Shown here piece after piece: positions 51,451 to 64,000 of a stretch of 64,000 nt of DNA. Source of the DNA: Tetracentron sinense. Lineage: Eukaryota > Streptophyta > Magnoliopsida > Trochodendrales > Trochodendraceae. The position numbers and the translations under genes were made by a program. The stretch spans positions 62,001-126,000 of the forward strand of contig JABCRI010001125.1 in assembly GCA_015143295.1 (NCBI GenBank). The letters are read 5' to 3'. The notes below the pieces were generated by a model that did not search any database, was not told the origin of the DNA, and saw only the letters and a program-made list of their open reading frames with translations. The first letter of the stretch is position 1. Every line of letters starts with the position of its first letter.

Positions 51451-54406
51451 AGTACAAGAGAAAAAAGAGATGGGATGTGGTGCTCTGAACTCGCGCCTAG
51501 GGAATCATGTTCTGAGACGCGTGCCCGTTTGTCATTATCACGCAAGCGGAAGATTTTACCCGCTACTTTACCCGCTAAAATACGAGAAATTTAAATATTT
51601 ATCAGAAGCTTCCAAAAGGCAAATAACATCTATCATCACAATATCCATCGTACAAACCAAATACCTGTATATTTTACATTTTCGTCTATTTACAAAAGTA
51701 GGCCCAACTACTCTGTTGAGTGTAAGCACATAAATTTACCGCCTTTCCTCCCCTCTCAACTCTAAGTGTCAAAATAAGGTCTGAGAGTAGAGGAATAACG
51801 TTAAATTCGTTTTAAGAGTCGCCACCTACTTAGGGGAAGTAGGATCCCGAGATGAACCAAGCTAAGGGGCCTACGGTCCAGAGTAGTCTAGGTAAGAGAT
51901 CCGTTTAAGTCCTGGGGAAGGGATTAGGCACCCCAAGACCCCCATCCAATGATGGTTACCTACTCATTAGGTCTAAACCAAACATTTAAAATCACTTAAA
52001 ATTTCCTAAATAATTATTAATTTTGCTAATCAAGCACAATCAATCATGAATGGGGTGTAAAAGTTCTATCCTAGGTTGGGGTTGAACCCTGGCTCGGGCT
52101 GCCTACTTATCCAGTTAGTCGGATTCAGACCCTCATAGTAGTTCAGGGTGGTGACTATTTTTATACTCATTTTGGAGTGCGTGGCCACTTCCAACTTGTG
52201 CTTGAGTTGGGGGAAGTGGAGTTGAGATTTATGAATCTCACTCCGAGATTTGGTTACGTGGCTAGATGCTCATGGAGGAGCGCTAGGGGGCGTTCATTTA
52301 TTAGGGTAGGTCCTTTTTGAATTTTGTGGGTTTTTTGAATATTTTGTATTTTTTGATTTTTTTGTACTTTTTAATTTTGGCAAGTTTAACTAGTCACGAA
52401 TTAACCTAGGTGCCCAAGGTAGGCAAAAAAAGAAAATAAGGCCTAAGTGATTAATTAATTTAAAGGCAAAGAGCAAGGCGGATCAAGCGGCCTTAAACCA
52501 AAAAAGGATATGGTTTAAATACGGACCCTGCTCTAGGTCCCAAGGGGGATAGACCAGTGCCTTTAATTTATTTTGATCTTTTTATATTTTTTGATTTTTT
52601 TGTAAGACTAACTAATGGGGTAGGCCAATTGTTTAGGGTAGAAAATCTACCTAAGTGCCCAGTGTAGGCAAAAAAGGAAAATAAACTCAGGCCTAATCAT
52701 ATCACGAACATACACACATGAAATAAATCACAATAAATACATAAATATTAAAAGATAATCTAAGCTGAGATCAAAATGAAGCTTATGGGCCAAGGCCCAT
52801 TGACCACTAATGGTCAATTGACTTTGGCCCATAAAAAAACTCTAAAGCCCATAATTTAAGGAACAAACTACCGTAAAACGATATAATCGAAAGTAGAATG
52901 AAGATCAAAGGGTAGGGATTATACCTATCTGCAGCCAGTCGTGAAGGGACAAGGATGATGTAGCCGTTGCTCCGGTGTAGAAGAGACCGTGAAGACTCTC
53001 TCAAGCTCTCAGATCCAGAGGATCAAAATATATACATATTTAAAATCAAATTAAAAATAAAAGAAAAAGGAATGGAACCACTGGTGTGGCTATAGCTCTG
53101 GCCGGATGTGCTATTCTGTCGAGCAAAAAAACAAAGAACAAATTATAAATAAAATGAGAAATAGAGGATATGAGAAATAGAGATCACAGAGTCTAGATCT
53201 AAATCTAGACCTAAGGATCTTAATCCATGGAAGGGATCTGCACCAGCAGATGGAATTCCAGAGAAAGAAACTAAAAAAAAAAGAAAAAGAGGGTGATTAC
53301 CTAAGAACAAATGGAGGAAGTGAGCAGCAAGTCGGAGCTACAAGCTCACCGGAATTAGTGATCTAGCCGGATGTGAAACTGGAGAAGAGCTCGTCAGAGA
53401 TCGGAGTTGTGATGGAGTGATAGAGGGCTAGTGAGCTCTTGCCCATGATGTAGAAACCTTGGATCTAGAGGAGAAAATACCCTTGGAGAGATGCTGAAAC
53501 CAAAAAAGAGAAAATAGACGAGGTAAGAGGATTGAAATCGGGAACAAGAGAATGAGGGAGATCGAATGCGATTCACCTGAAAATGAATAGCCACCGGTCG
53601 GACGTGGTGAGGATGATCGAAAGTTCACAGGTGGAGAGGAGAAGATGAACGGAGATTGTGGATTTCCTTGATTCTGGAAATGTGCGGTGATGATGGATAG
53701 GCTCGCCGGAGAAGATGCCCGAGACTGGGAGAGATTTGGAGGTAGCGGCTGCACACTCCTATGACCTCGAATGGCGAGAAAAGGGGATGAAGGATTCCGG
53801 TGCTGGTTTGGCCAGAGGGAAAGCTTATCATAGCTGGGAGCTGGAGCTGGATCTTTGGTTCAGTGGTGGAGAGTTGGCCGGAGACAGAGAAGCTTGAGCA
53901 AAGAGAGAGCGAAGAAGGTGAGGGGGGTAGCTGCGCTCGTGGAGTTGTAGCTGTTGCCGCCGGCGAGGGAAGAAGATGGGTTGTTTAGTCTGATCGAAGG
54001 CATGATCTGAGGCGGTGGCCACTACTGAGTAGATAGAAGAGATCGGGTGGGTTGCCGTAGATAGTGGCTGGATTGATGGGGGGAGGTCGAGATCCAAAGA
54101 TCTTAACCGAACTCAAGATGCTGTCGCCGGAGATGGTGACTGGAGCTCGATTTAGGAGATCTTCTGGAGCTGGAGTGAGATGGTGGCTGTGAGGAGGTGC
54201 TCCGGTGGTGGTGCTCATTAGAGCTGCTGCTGGACTGGCAATGGTGAGATGTGGGGTGAGCTGGTCGATAGAGCAACAGAGAGCTCTCTGTTGCTGCCGA
54301 AAATTGAAGAAGAAAGAAGAGAAAGGGAGAAAGTGAAAAGGAGAATGAGAATGGGGCAGCTGATCTCTACCGAATGGGATTTGGGTAAAAATCCTAAACT
54401 CTTGGC

Positions 54407-54414
54407 TTTTATAG
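54407..54414 (-). promoter_or_regulatory. LTR TATA box
   Basis: CTATAAAA on the minus strand, about 320 bases into the LTR in element orientation, placed where the U3/R promoter would be. Confidence 0.6.
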
Positions 54415-54562
54415 GGATCTTCAATGGGCTTTGGACATTTAGGGTTTAAACCCTTGATTCATGGGCCTTGGGCCTAAAGACCTTTTGGATTTGGATTTGG
54501 ATTTTAGGGATTGATCTTTAGAGATGGATTTGGGCTTAGGACTTGGGTTCATAGGTAATGGG

Positions 54563-54593
54563 CTCTCACTCTCTTTCTCTCTCTCTCTCTCTC
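54563..54593. repeat. (CT)n microsatellite in the LTR
   Basis: CT-rich run, directly visible. Confidence 0.9.
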
Positions 54594-54729
54594 AGATCTA
54601 AAACCTTGACACTCAACTAAAATAAATAAAAAATAGAAATAAAATAAAGTAACACTAATATTAAAATTACACATTAAATTAAATAATTAAAAAAATTGGA
54701 TTAAGGGGTGTAAAAATGGGGTGTTCACA

Positions 54730-54744
54730 GTTGCCCCTCTTTGT
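54730..54744 (-). promoter_or_regulatory. Polypurine tract of the Ogre-like element
   Basis: Minus strand acaaagaggggcaac, directly before the 3' LTR start TGTGAACACC. This wording is typical of Ogre/Tat elements. Confidence 0.8.
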
Positions 54745-55226
54745 CGGAGAGTGTTGGCAATCGAACGACAAAGACTAAAACACCGTCATTTTTACACACG
54801 AAAATCCTGAAAAGCATATGAAAGTCAAAGATAAAAGAAAGGGAAAATAAATTCTAACCCTAGTTAAACTTGCCAAAAGTAAAAGGTGGAGTGATGGATA
54901 GTAGTTTATAATCTCATTGCGGAGAATTGTTGGGGAAGATGAGTGTAAGTGAAATATGTATTGAAGGGAGCTCATGTACACTACTGCATAGAGACTGATG
55001 TAGTGTTCAGAGCGAATGTAAAACTGTATGGAAATGATGAAGTGGGTATGAAGATATGGAGGGATGGGGTCATCTGAAGATGCTCCCTGGATTGGACGGT
55101 AACTAAAGTGATGATAGGATTATGAGGGTGTCAACCGAAGACATGTGTTGGTGACATGATTGGAGGGAAGTCTACCTGATTGGAAGAGTGATGACATGAT
55201 TGGTGAGTAGTCAGCCCAAAAACAAA

Positions 55227-55682
55227 TACTATCGACATGATTGATGGGTAGTCAGCTCGATGACATGATTAGTGGGTAGTCAACCCGATGACATGATTGG
55301 TGGGTAGTAAACCTGATAACATGATTCGTGGGTAGTCAGCCTGATAACATGATTCGTAGGTAGTCAGCCCGATGACATGATTAGTGGGTAGTCAGCCCGA
55401 TGACATGATTAATGGGTTGTCAGCCCAATGACATAATTAGTGGGTAGTCAGCCCGATGACATGATTCGTGGGTAGTTAGCCCGATGACATGATTAGTGGG
55501 TAGTCAACCCGATGACATGATTAATGGGTTGTCAGCCCAATGACATGATTAGTGGGTAGTCAGCCCGATGACATAATTAGTGGGTAGTCAACCCGATGAC
55601 ATGATTAATGGGTTGTCAGCCCAATGACATGATTAGTGGGTAGTCAGCCCGATGACATGATTCATGGGTAGTCAGCCCGATG
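55227..55682. repeat. 28-bp tandem array, about 16 units, with higher-order pattern
   Basis: Monomer gatgacatgattagtgggta + gtcagccc. The variant aatgggttgtcagcccaatg recurs at 55411, 55523 and 55607, spacings of 112 and 84 bp (four and three monomers). Diverged units extend left to about 55154. Confidence 0.93.
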
Positions 55683-55739
55683 AAGATTGCCTGGTGCGCA
55701 ACTTCCACTAGAGACCTCCCGGTCTTACCTAGTTTGGTG

Positions 55740-56200
55740 TGTACGCGACTTTGTGTTGTGTATGTGATGCAACTGTTGTGCAGTGTCTGTGTTGTGTTGC
55801 AACTGTTGTGCAATGCAGTATGATGCAACTGTTGTGCAGTGTAGTGTGGTGTGTGTTGCAACTGATGTGCAGTGTTTGTGACAGAGTGTTGCTAAATTTT
55901 AACTTTGACTAAGTGAGTGCAACTATAGTGCAAAATGTGTGAATCTACTGAGTGTGTGCAACTGGGTGCCATAAAAGTGCAATGTGTATGACCCCATTAA
56001 ATTTGTGTAACAAGAGTGCAAAGTGTGTGACTCGACTGAGTATGTGCAACTGAGTGCAAAAAAAAGTGCAATGTGTTCGACTCCATTAAATGTGTGCAAT
56101 TGAGTGCAACAAGAATGCAAAGTGTGTGACTTGTTAAATGTGTGCAATGGAATGCAATTAAGTGCAGTATGTGCAACTCAATTAACTAGTGTAGTGCATT
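55740..56200. repeat. Degenerate gtgcaactg-rich repeat
   Basis: Dozens of short related words (gttgtgcagtgt, gtgtgcaactgagtgcaa) without fixed period. Confidence 0.75.
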
Positions 56201-59149
56201 GAATGTGCATTGACTGGACTTGAATGGTATGCATGTATAATGTATGAGATGCAGGACAATGCAAGACTCAACTTATGTAGATGTGCGGATGACGCGACTA
56301 GACCTGGACTGAACCAATGCCGTACTAATGGGAGACACAGATTGGTGATTGGTTGGGTATATGACTCGCTCTTATCATCCTGTCTTATGTTTGCCGGAGA
56401 TTGGGGGTTCTGAACCTTGCTCTAACTTCCTGCTTAGCTCCTTAAGCGATTGCTGAGATAAAATTGATCTAATCAAGCCAAAGGAAATGACAAACATTGA
56501 AACCTTGATGACCAAATAAAGAGCAGTTAGATATTTCTTGGGAACACCCTACAAGTTGAATGCGATTGGTCTTGACTTGTGCAAAAATCTTGATAACCGG
56601 ATTGAAATTGAATAGATTTTTCAAAATGAGAATGCTTTCTTAGTTTATTGGATCTAAAAGGTAGATCACCCTCACATGGTGATTGAATTTTATCCCCAAT
56701 GGTAGAATATGACGCTAAGCAAATTTTGCCCACCTTGTCATGACATTGGTAAAGCTGGGCTTTAATCCTTGATGTGCTGAATCGGGCTCTGCCTGGAACC
56801 AGGAACTTTGGATCCGCTCTAACGATGAGATTTTTCAGCTAATACTTGAAAGTACTTTATCTTGATCTCAATGATGTTTAAGCTGAAAGCACGATGTTTA
56901 CAACTTTTCCCTTTCTTACCCTTGGAATGACCAAGTCATGGGGTTCGCATAATTTTTGTGCAATGAGGCCGTTGCCGGTTTTCACTCATGCCTGCGAAGT
57001 TGATCAATTTTATATTTCCCTTTTTTGCCCCTAGTTGCAAGACTAGGGCTGGGGTTCGCGTAATTTTTGCGCATTGAGGCCTTTTCAGGTTTTCATTCAT
57101 GCCCGTGATTTAGTTTTGCTTCTGTCATGGCCATCAATGTTTGCATTCTGCTTTGAATATTGTTTGATAAATTGCCTACACTCTTAATCTCTAAGGGATC
57201 GAGGTGGACTTAAGATAGGACGAAAATGTTGGCTGGGGGCCGAAAGTTTGGGACACCCTTTTTCTTTGAGAAATTATTTTCTGCTTGGGGGAGAAAAATC
57301 TTGTTTCTTTTGCTTCTGATAGAAGATAAAAATTTTCATTGAAAAATTCATCTACTTGAGCGCCTCTTGACTTTTTCTTGCCCTTTTTTTTTTTTTTTTC
57401 TCTTTGACATTTTGTCTCTCTATATTTTTTTATGGGCCTTTTTTGATCGAGGCTGATTTTCTGCTCCATAGATTGAGTGTTATGACCAAACCTGATTTTT
57501 CAAGCTGCCTACGTACCCTTTTACAGGATCAAGTCATGGACGTAGTTCAAGCAGATCAAAATTTCACGAGTGTCCCATTAAAAGGTTTTGAAAGAAAGGT
57601 TGTTAGGCTCGAGGGGCTCACTAACGAATTTTATCGATATACTGAAGGTGTTACATTTTTTTTGGGGAACAAGGTGCCAAGGATGGCCTCCTGTCCTTTC
57701 CCGGAGAAACTAAGAGTGCAAGCATTAATTTGACAAGACTTTAAGCATAATACATTGACTATTCATCTATGATTGACTCAAGGTTCCTTATACACATACT
57801 GAGACTGCTCTTGGTGTCCAAGTAGTTTGATGGTACTTCTGAGAATAGGAAGGATTCACTTCAGCTTGTTAATCTGGATAGCTCTGTGAAGGACTTGACA
57901 CCTTTGCAAATTTGATGAGGTTGGTCTCTTGATGTGAATGCTACTGGTCTCGAAATTGAAGGAAAATGGTTTCGCTCCAACAATAGACGAATCTTGATTT
58001 GTACAGTAGTCTCATTTTTCTTGCTTGTATGTCTGGTAATTGCTCTTTAGTATGTAGAGTTGTTTAAATCCGAACTTTGAGCAACTACCTTGCCTCCTGC
58101 CCCAAGTATTAGTGAGGACGATGTTGCGATGATGATGCCCCTACTTGTACTATGACCTTGAGGGTTCTTCACTTTCTCAGAGAGAATTTCACCCATTTGC
58201 TAATAATGAATGTGCTTCAAAACTTGAATGGGACTAGAAATTTTAAATCTTGTCATTCTTATCACAATCAGATACTCTGCTTGCAAACTGTAGGATTGTG
58301 ACAATTGGAGTCTACAACTTCTTGGTTGAGATCTGTCTCGAAGGTTATGATGGACAACCCGATATGACCTTGCCTTTCCTTTTTCTGATCCTGCTCTCAA
58401 TTTTCCTCTGCCCCTGGTCTAACGAGATTCCAATTTTTACACATTTAGGATCATTACTCAGCTTTTCTTTGTGACACTCGCATAGGATTGGGGTTCCCTG
58501 TTAAGGAATTCTTTCTCTTCTCTTCATCATATTCTATTCCTGAGAGTTGCAGGTTTGATTGTTTGTTTGGATGATCCCTTATTGAACCAATAAGCTTAGC
58601 TAGCATTCTTTATTGGCAAAAGTTATTTTTGAATTTTGGACAGCTTCAAATTACTAGTTTCTCTTTGAGAAATGCTAGGTCATGCCTTCATTAGCCAACT
58701 TCAGCACAAAAGAGAAATGACTCTTGAGAGGAACTGGTTTCATTTTAACTTGAAAACTGACACAAGACTAGATTAGAGTAAAATGGAAATGCTGTAAACG
58801 GAGTATGTACATGGGCCACTATGGCCGAATCTTACGGAAGAAAATAAAACCTAACTAAAATTGACTCAGACTTGGCTTGATTTCAATCTATCCTACTCAG
58901 CATCTTGCTCTTAGGTCTCCTCTTCCTGACGGTCCTCGAAGACGGTTACTCTGCTGTTAGATGGAACAAGGGTGGCTTGTTGTGACGATATGGATTCTGG
59001 TAGGGTCTCTGGAATTGGGGATTGGTGAGAAGATTGGATGATTTTTTCTGACTCTAGCAAACTGTTGGGCTTTGTCAAGCATGCATCCAGCTCCTCCCAA
59101 TTTGAAGGATTAGTAGGGGTCTGAATGGTGTGGGAGCAAAGTCTGAGTT

Positions 59150-59780
59150 ATGTTGATATTACCGGGTGATAGCTCACATTTGCCTTGGTCCAAAAGGTCT
59201 TGGATTGCCCTCTTAAGGGTGTGGCACACATCTGTGGCATGGCCCGGACCTTGATGGAAGGCACAATAATGATTGGCATTATAATTGCGGCCTTTTCTAT
59301 TTTGGTGGTAGAGGAGGGGTGGGTCCCTTAGGAGTAAGAAGTCCTTTTTGGCCGAGAAAGGTGAAGAGTTGACTTAGAGTATATGGTAATGGGGTGAAAT
59401 GTCTAAGTGGTGCCTCAACCTTTTGTGGTGTGGGAAATGGTTTTGAAATGGCGAGTTGGATAGAGGACATCTGGGGATGTGCCTTTAGGATGGCTGAGCG
59501 GTTGGAGGCTTGAGTGGTTGATTGGTGAATCGGGATTTGCCCTTGTGCCATCAGAAGTTTGTTGAGAGCAAGAGGTGAGGGTAGACTTGATTTCTCTGAT
59601 GTTTTGTTCATGATTAAGGAGAGTCGTCATGATGATCTGTTGGTCACTTGATACATATCCAGGTTCCATTTCTTTTGCTCTTGATCCACTGCTTGGGCAA
59701 GCGTCCAGTGATGAAAGCATAGAGCGAGTCACTACCAGACCGAGGTGGGGGTTGAAATAAAAAGATGCATGAGTATGCAT
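59150..59780 (-). pseudogene. Gag remnant of the Ogre/Tat-like element
   Basis: Minus-strand frames read HFTPLPYTLSQLFTFLGQKG and LLTPKGPTPPLPPK, then NANHYCAFHQGPGHATDVCH and TLKRAIQDLLDQGK. The C-x2-H...H-x4-C knuckle-like motif and the AIQDLIDQG-type helix are typical of Ogre gag. Frames overlap with a shift near 59415-59610, so it is broken or partial. Confidence 0.72.
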
Positions 59781-61480
59781 GAGTGAATTATGAATGAAGT
59801 GAGTGCTATATGAGACTCAAAAGATTGGCTTTCTAAATAAATTCATAAATGAGATAACCAAATTATGGGCCAGGACATGTTTCAAATGATAGAATTTTGG
59901 GAACTTGACTCCATGACTGTGTTACCTCTAAGGGTGTTGCCAACTAGATGATGCATGAGTGAGACTAAGCTAGTCCTTGCCAGTGCCGTATTGAAGTGAG
60001 TGCGGTGCAATGCAATGATGAAGTGTAATGCAATGTAATGATGAAAAGTAGTGCAATGCAAGGATGAAATGTGAGCGTGTCACAACATGTAGTGTAGGAG
60101 TAGTGAAATGCCAAAATGGCGTGCAGAGCAAGTGTAGTGACTATAAGTGCTGGATAATGTACAGTGGACATGTGGCATCACAGTGAAATGAAAGTGTAGT
60201 GGTAGTGCAATGAAAATGCTATGCTAGCATGTGAATGTGAAGTGTAGTGAATGAATAGTGCTATGATGATGATGCAGATGACAAGAGATTTTTTTGTTTT
60301 TCGATTTTAATCTTTTGTTTTGTTTTTTTTTTTAATTTTTATTTCCTTTAATTTTTTTTTGAATTGTGGACCCCCCTTTTTTTTAAATTTTTTTATTTTT
60401 ATTTTTATGAATTTTGGATTTTATTTGAAATTTGAACTAATGAATTTTTTTCTTTTTCTTTTTTTTTTGGGATTTTCTAGATTCTCTTTATTTTGAAAAT
60501 TTTGAGATCATTTTATTGTATAAGGCTGTACAACATATGTAAACCAAATGGGGTAGGTGGTTATGGATCCGACCTACTAAGTTGGGTTATTGGAAACCAA
60601 GGCCCAATAGGTTTAAGATGCAAAATGGGTATGGGTATCCATTTAGACCTGGGTTTTAGGCCCCACATGTAACAATCTTAGAACAATGCAATTATTTTGT
60701 TGCAAAAGGGTGCGACTTGACATATGTAAACCGATGGGGTAGGTAGATAGGGGTCTACCTACTATCTTGGGTTGTTGGAAACCAAGGCCCATTGGGCTTA
60801 AGATAGAATATGGATATGGATATGGATATGGATATCCAATAAAATCTAGGTTTTTGGACCCCATATGCAAAGTCTAGAGATGGGTTGGGAGTTTATTCAA
60901 ACCAACAATGGCTCACACATGCCCTTTTTTGAATGATCATATGGGTACAAATGGGTACCTTTATGTTCAATCAAAAGTCAGGGCGGGTATAGGCCATAAG
61001 CAAAGTAGAATTAGGGGAAACCTACCTAAACTGCTGCTTATAGACTATATCTCAACCTAAACTATATGCATATGCTGGGGTAATGCAAGGTGTTCCTAAG
61101 ATGGTTGGGAGACATTTGGCCGTATATGCGACTCCCAAATATAAAAATAACTGGGACGATTGGCACAAGAGGGAGCCGCCAGAGTCTTCCTGAGGATTAC
61201 TCTCCCACAGGGGCTATCCAGCGACATCCAAACCGTTAAGCTCTTGACGCTGAAGAGAGCTCTCAAACAGCGGTAAGCATAATAGGCTTATCTAATGGGT
61301 TTTCAGGGTTGATTACACTGCTATGAAATGAATAGGAGATGCGCATAAGAGAGAATAAGAACATATCCATAAAATAGAAAGAATTAGCAAAATGAATAAT
61401 TGCTTTAGGAAATGATTAGTGATTTAATGATATTTGGCTTTTACCTAATTTTCAGGTTGGATCCAACTTTTAGGTTTTCT
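59781..61480 (-). other. 5' internal leader of the Ogre-like element
   Basis: Contains gtgcaatgcaatgatgaa-type words (59990-60250), a T-rich tract (60290-60480) and a duplicated block of about 165 bp. No ORF with a recognised domain. Confidence 0.5.
60530..60860. repeat. Two tandem units of about 190 bp
   Basis: Shared: catatgtaaacc, atggggtaggt, ttgttggaaaccaaggccca and ttaagat, at about 60533 and 60720. The second unit carries an expanded atggat hexamer run near 60805-60835. Confidence 0.8.
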
Positions 61481-61497
61481 CCCCAGCAAAGTCGCCA
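61481..61497 (-). promoter_or_regulatory. Primer binding site, probable tRNA-Arg type
   Basis: Minus strand TGGCGACTTTGCTGGGG, four bases inside the 5' LTR end. Ogre elements are known to use this type of site. It fixes the element on the minus strand. Confidence 0.78.
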
Positions 61498-61501
61498 GAG
61501 C

Positions 61502-64000
61502 TGTAAGCACACAAATTTACCGCCTTTCCTGCCCTCTCAACTCTAAGTGTCAAAATAAGGTCTGAGAGTAGTGGAATAACGCTAAATTCGTTTTAAGAGT
61601 CGCCACCTACTTAGGGGAAGTAGGATCCCGAGATGAACCAAGTTAAGGGGCCTACGGTCAAGAGTAGTCTAGGTAAGAGATCCGTTCAAGTCCTGGGGAA
61701 GGGATTAGGCACCCCAGAACCCCCATCCAATGATGGTTACCTACTCATCAGGTCTAAGCCAAACATTTAAAATCACTTAAAATTTCCTAAATAATTATTA
61801 ATTTTGCTAATCAAGCACAATCAATCATGAATGGGGTGTAAAAGTTCTATCCTAGGTTGGGGTCGAACCCTGGCTCGGGCTGCCTACTTATCCGCTTAGT
61901 CGGAATCAGACCCTCAAAGTAGTTCGGGGTGGTGACTGTTTTTATACTCATTCGGAGTGCGTGGTCACTTCCAACTTGTGCTTGAGTTGGGGGAAGCGGA
62001 GTTGAGATTTATGAATCTCACTCCGGGATTTGGTTACGCAGCTAGATGCTCATGGAGGAGCGCTAGGGGGCGTTCATATATTAGGGTAGGTCCTTTTTGA
62101 ATTTTGTGGGTTTTTTGAATATTTTTGTTATTTTGTATTTTTTGATTTTTTTGTACTTTTTAATTTTGGCAAGTTTAACTAGTCACGAACTAACCTAGGT
62201 GCCCAAGGTAGGCAAAAAAAGAAAATAAGGCCTAAGTGATTAATTAATTTAAAGGCAAAGAGCAGGGTGGATCAAGCGGCCTTAAACCAAAAAAGGATAT
62301 GGTTTAAATACGGACCCTACTCTAGGTCCCAAGGGGGATAGACCAGTGCCTTTAATTTATTTTGATCTTTTTTATATTTTTTGATTTTTTTGTAAGACTA
62401 ACTAATGGGGTAGGCCAATTGTTTAGGGTAGAAAATCTACCTAAGTGCCTAGTCTAGGCAAAAAAGGAAAATAAACTACGGCCTAATCATATCACGCATA
62501 TACACACATGAAATAAATCACAATAAAGACATAAATATTAAAAGATAATCTAAGCCGAGATCAAAATGAAGCTTATGGGCCAAGGCCCATTGACCACTAA
62601 TGGTCAGTTGACTTTGGCCCATAAGCAAACTCTAAAGCCCATAATTTAAGGAACAAACTACTGAAAAATGATATAATCGAAAGTAGAATGAAGATCAAAG
62701 GGTAGGGATTATACCTGTCTGCAGCCGGTCGTGAAGGGACAAGGATGATGTAGCCGCTGCTCCGGTGTAGAAGAGACCATGAAGACTCTCTCAAGCTCTC
62801 AGATCCAGAGGATCAAAATATATACATATTTAAAATCAAATTAAAAATAAAAGAAAAAGGAATGGAACCACTGGTGTGGCTATAGCTCTGGTCGGATGTG
62901 ATATTCTGTCGAGCAAAAAAATAAAGAACAAATTATAAATAAAATGAGAAATAGAGGATATGAGAAATAGAGATCACAGAGTCTAGATCCAAATCTTGAC
63001 CTAAGGATCTAAATCCATGGAAGGGATCTGCACCAGCAGATGGAATTCCAGAGAAAGAAACTAAAAAAAAAAAAGAGGGTGATTACCTAAGAACAAATGG
63101 AGGAAGTGAGCAGCAAGTCGGGCTACAAGCTCACCGGAATTAGTGATCTAGCCGGATGTGAAACTGGAGAAGAGCTCGTCAGAGATCGGAGTTGTGATGG
63201 AGCGACAGAGGGCTAGTGAGCTCTTGCCCATGATGTAGAAACCTTGGATCTAGAGGAGAAAATACCCTTGGAGAGATGCTGAAACCAAAAAAGAGAAAAT
63301 AGACGAGGTAAGAGGATTGAAATTGGGAACAGGAGAATGAGGGAGATCGAATGCGATTCACCTGAAAATGAATAGCCACCGGCTGGATGTGGTGAGGATG
63401 ATCGAAAGTTCGCAGGTGGAGAGGAGAAGATGACCTTGTGGATTTCCTTGATTCTGGAAACATGCGGTGATGATGGTTAGGCTCGCCGGAAAAGATGCTC
63501 GAGACTGGGAGAGATTTGGAGGTAGCGGCTGCACACTCCTATGACCTCGAATGGCGAGAAAAGGGGATGAAGGATTCCGGTGCTGGTTTGGCCAGAGGGA
63601 AAGCTGATCATAGCTGGGAGCTGGAGCTGGATCTTTGGTTCGGTGGTGGAGAATTGGCTGGAGACAAAGAAGCTTGAGCAAAGAGAGAGCGAAGAAGGTG
63701 AGGGGGGTAGCTGCGCTCGTGGAGTTGTAGCTGTTGCCGCCGGAGAGGGAAGAAGATGGGCTGTTTAGTCTGATCGAAGGCATGATTGAGGCGGTGGCCA
63801 CTACTGAGCAGATAGAAGTGATCGGGTGGGTTGCCGCAGACAATGGCTGGATTGATGGGGGGAGCTTGAGATCCAAAGATCTTAACCGAACTCGAGATGC
63901 TGTCGCCGGGGATGGTGACTGGAGCTCGATTTAGGAGATCTTCCGGAGCTGGAGTGAGATGGTTGCTGCAAGGAGGTGCTTCAGTGGTGGTGCTCATTAG
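61502..64000 (-). mobile_element. 5' LTR of the Ogre/Tat-like element, cut by the window edge
   Basis: Direct repeat of 51721-54220. By length the missing part should be about 510 bp to the right. Small indels separate the copies, such as 4 fewer A/AG bases near 63070 and a 9-base loss near 63433. Confidence 0.9.

Larger units (their letters stand above)
51721..54729 (-). mobile_element. 3' LTR of an Ogre/Tat-like element, 3009 bp
   Basis: On the minus strand it begins TGTGAACACCCC after a PPT and ends TGTGCTTACA. It matches the copy at 61502-64000 along its length with about 4% differences over the first 230 bases aligned by eye. Minus-strand TATA box CTATAAAA at 54407-54414. The many short frames inside occur in both LTRs and look non-coding. 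An LTR of about 3 kb is unusually long but within the Ogre/Tat range. Confidence 0.9.
54745..59149 (-). other. Non-coding internal region of the Ogre-like element
   Basis: No RT, RNase H or integrase wording was seen on either strand. It holds the 28-bp array (55227-55682), a gtgcaactg-rich stretch (55740-56200) and a duplicated block (ggggttcgc(a/g)taatttttg at 56940 and 57052). The element therefore looks pol-less. The frames at 57404-57733 and 58200-58474 show no domain. Confidence 0.6.

Noticed and set aside
53394-54424. Several overlapping ORFs up to 108 aa on both strands
   Set aside because: They lie inside the LTR and recur at 63179-63997. They have low-complexity Ser/Pro composition, with no domain.
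1-64000. tRNA, rRNA or snoRNA genes
   Set aside because: No convincing cloverleaf with A/B boxes or rRNA stretch was seen by eye. The tRNA-like matches are retrotransposon primer sites. A tRNAscan run would settle it.

Overview
This is a window of nuclear DNA from a flowering plant. The reasons are plant-type GT-AG introns, a TGA-class bZIP gene, a VIN3-like retrocopy, and abundant Athila-, Ogre-, copia-, LINE- and hAT-like elements. The species cannot be named; the TGA protein resembles those of eudicots. Only one ordinary host gene is clearly present. Almost everything else is transposon sequence or its remains.

Layout: 1 to about 8.7 kb is the 3' part of a degenerate Athila-like Ty3 element on the + strand: broken protease, RT, RNase H and integrase, an env-position ORF, a polypurine tract and a 3' LTR. 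From 8.7 to 13.1 kb there are tandem repeats, a solo LTR with an exact 5-bp target duplication (9767-11149) and a second probable LTR (about 11657-12977). From 13.5 to 14.8 kb there is a roughly 1.3-kb foldback inverted repeat. From 14.9 to 47.3 kb lies a long-form clade II TGA bZIP gene on the + strand. It has 11 coding exons, all splice phases agree, and it predicts 467 aa. The gene is stretched to about 31 kb by introns of 7.1, 3.9 and 15.7 kb.

Those introns hold nested LINE fragments, eight hAT-like non-autonomous elements with 8-bp target duplications (four exact), minisatellites, copia LTR pieces and a processed pseudogene of a VIN3-like (VIL/VEL) PHD-finger gene. Downstream of TGA are small hairpin elements, another exact solo LTR (48518-49414), an intact 241-aa RNase H-like (RVT_3) ORF and a foldback element. 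From 51,721 to the window end is a minus-strand Ogre/Tat-like element with LTRs of about 3 kb, a PBS, a PPT, a gag remnant and satellite-like arrays. No pol is visible between its LTRs.

The main biological point is the TGA gene. Its reading frame is fully preserved although its introns have absorbed repeated insertions, including two 214-bp twin elements in opposite orientation inside intron 8. The most unusual sequence pattern is that several unrelated LTR elements each carry a private set of short, paired palindromes.
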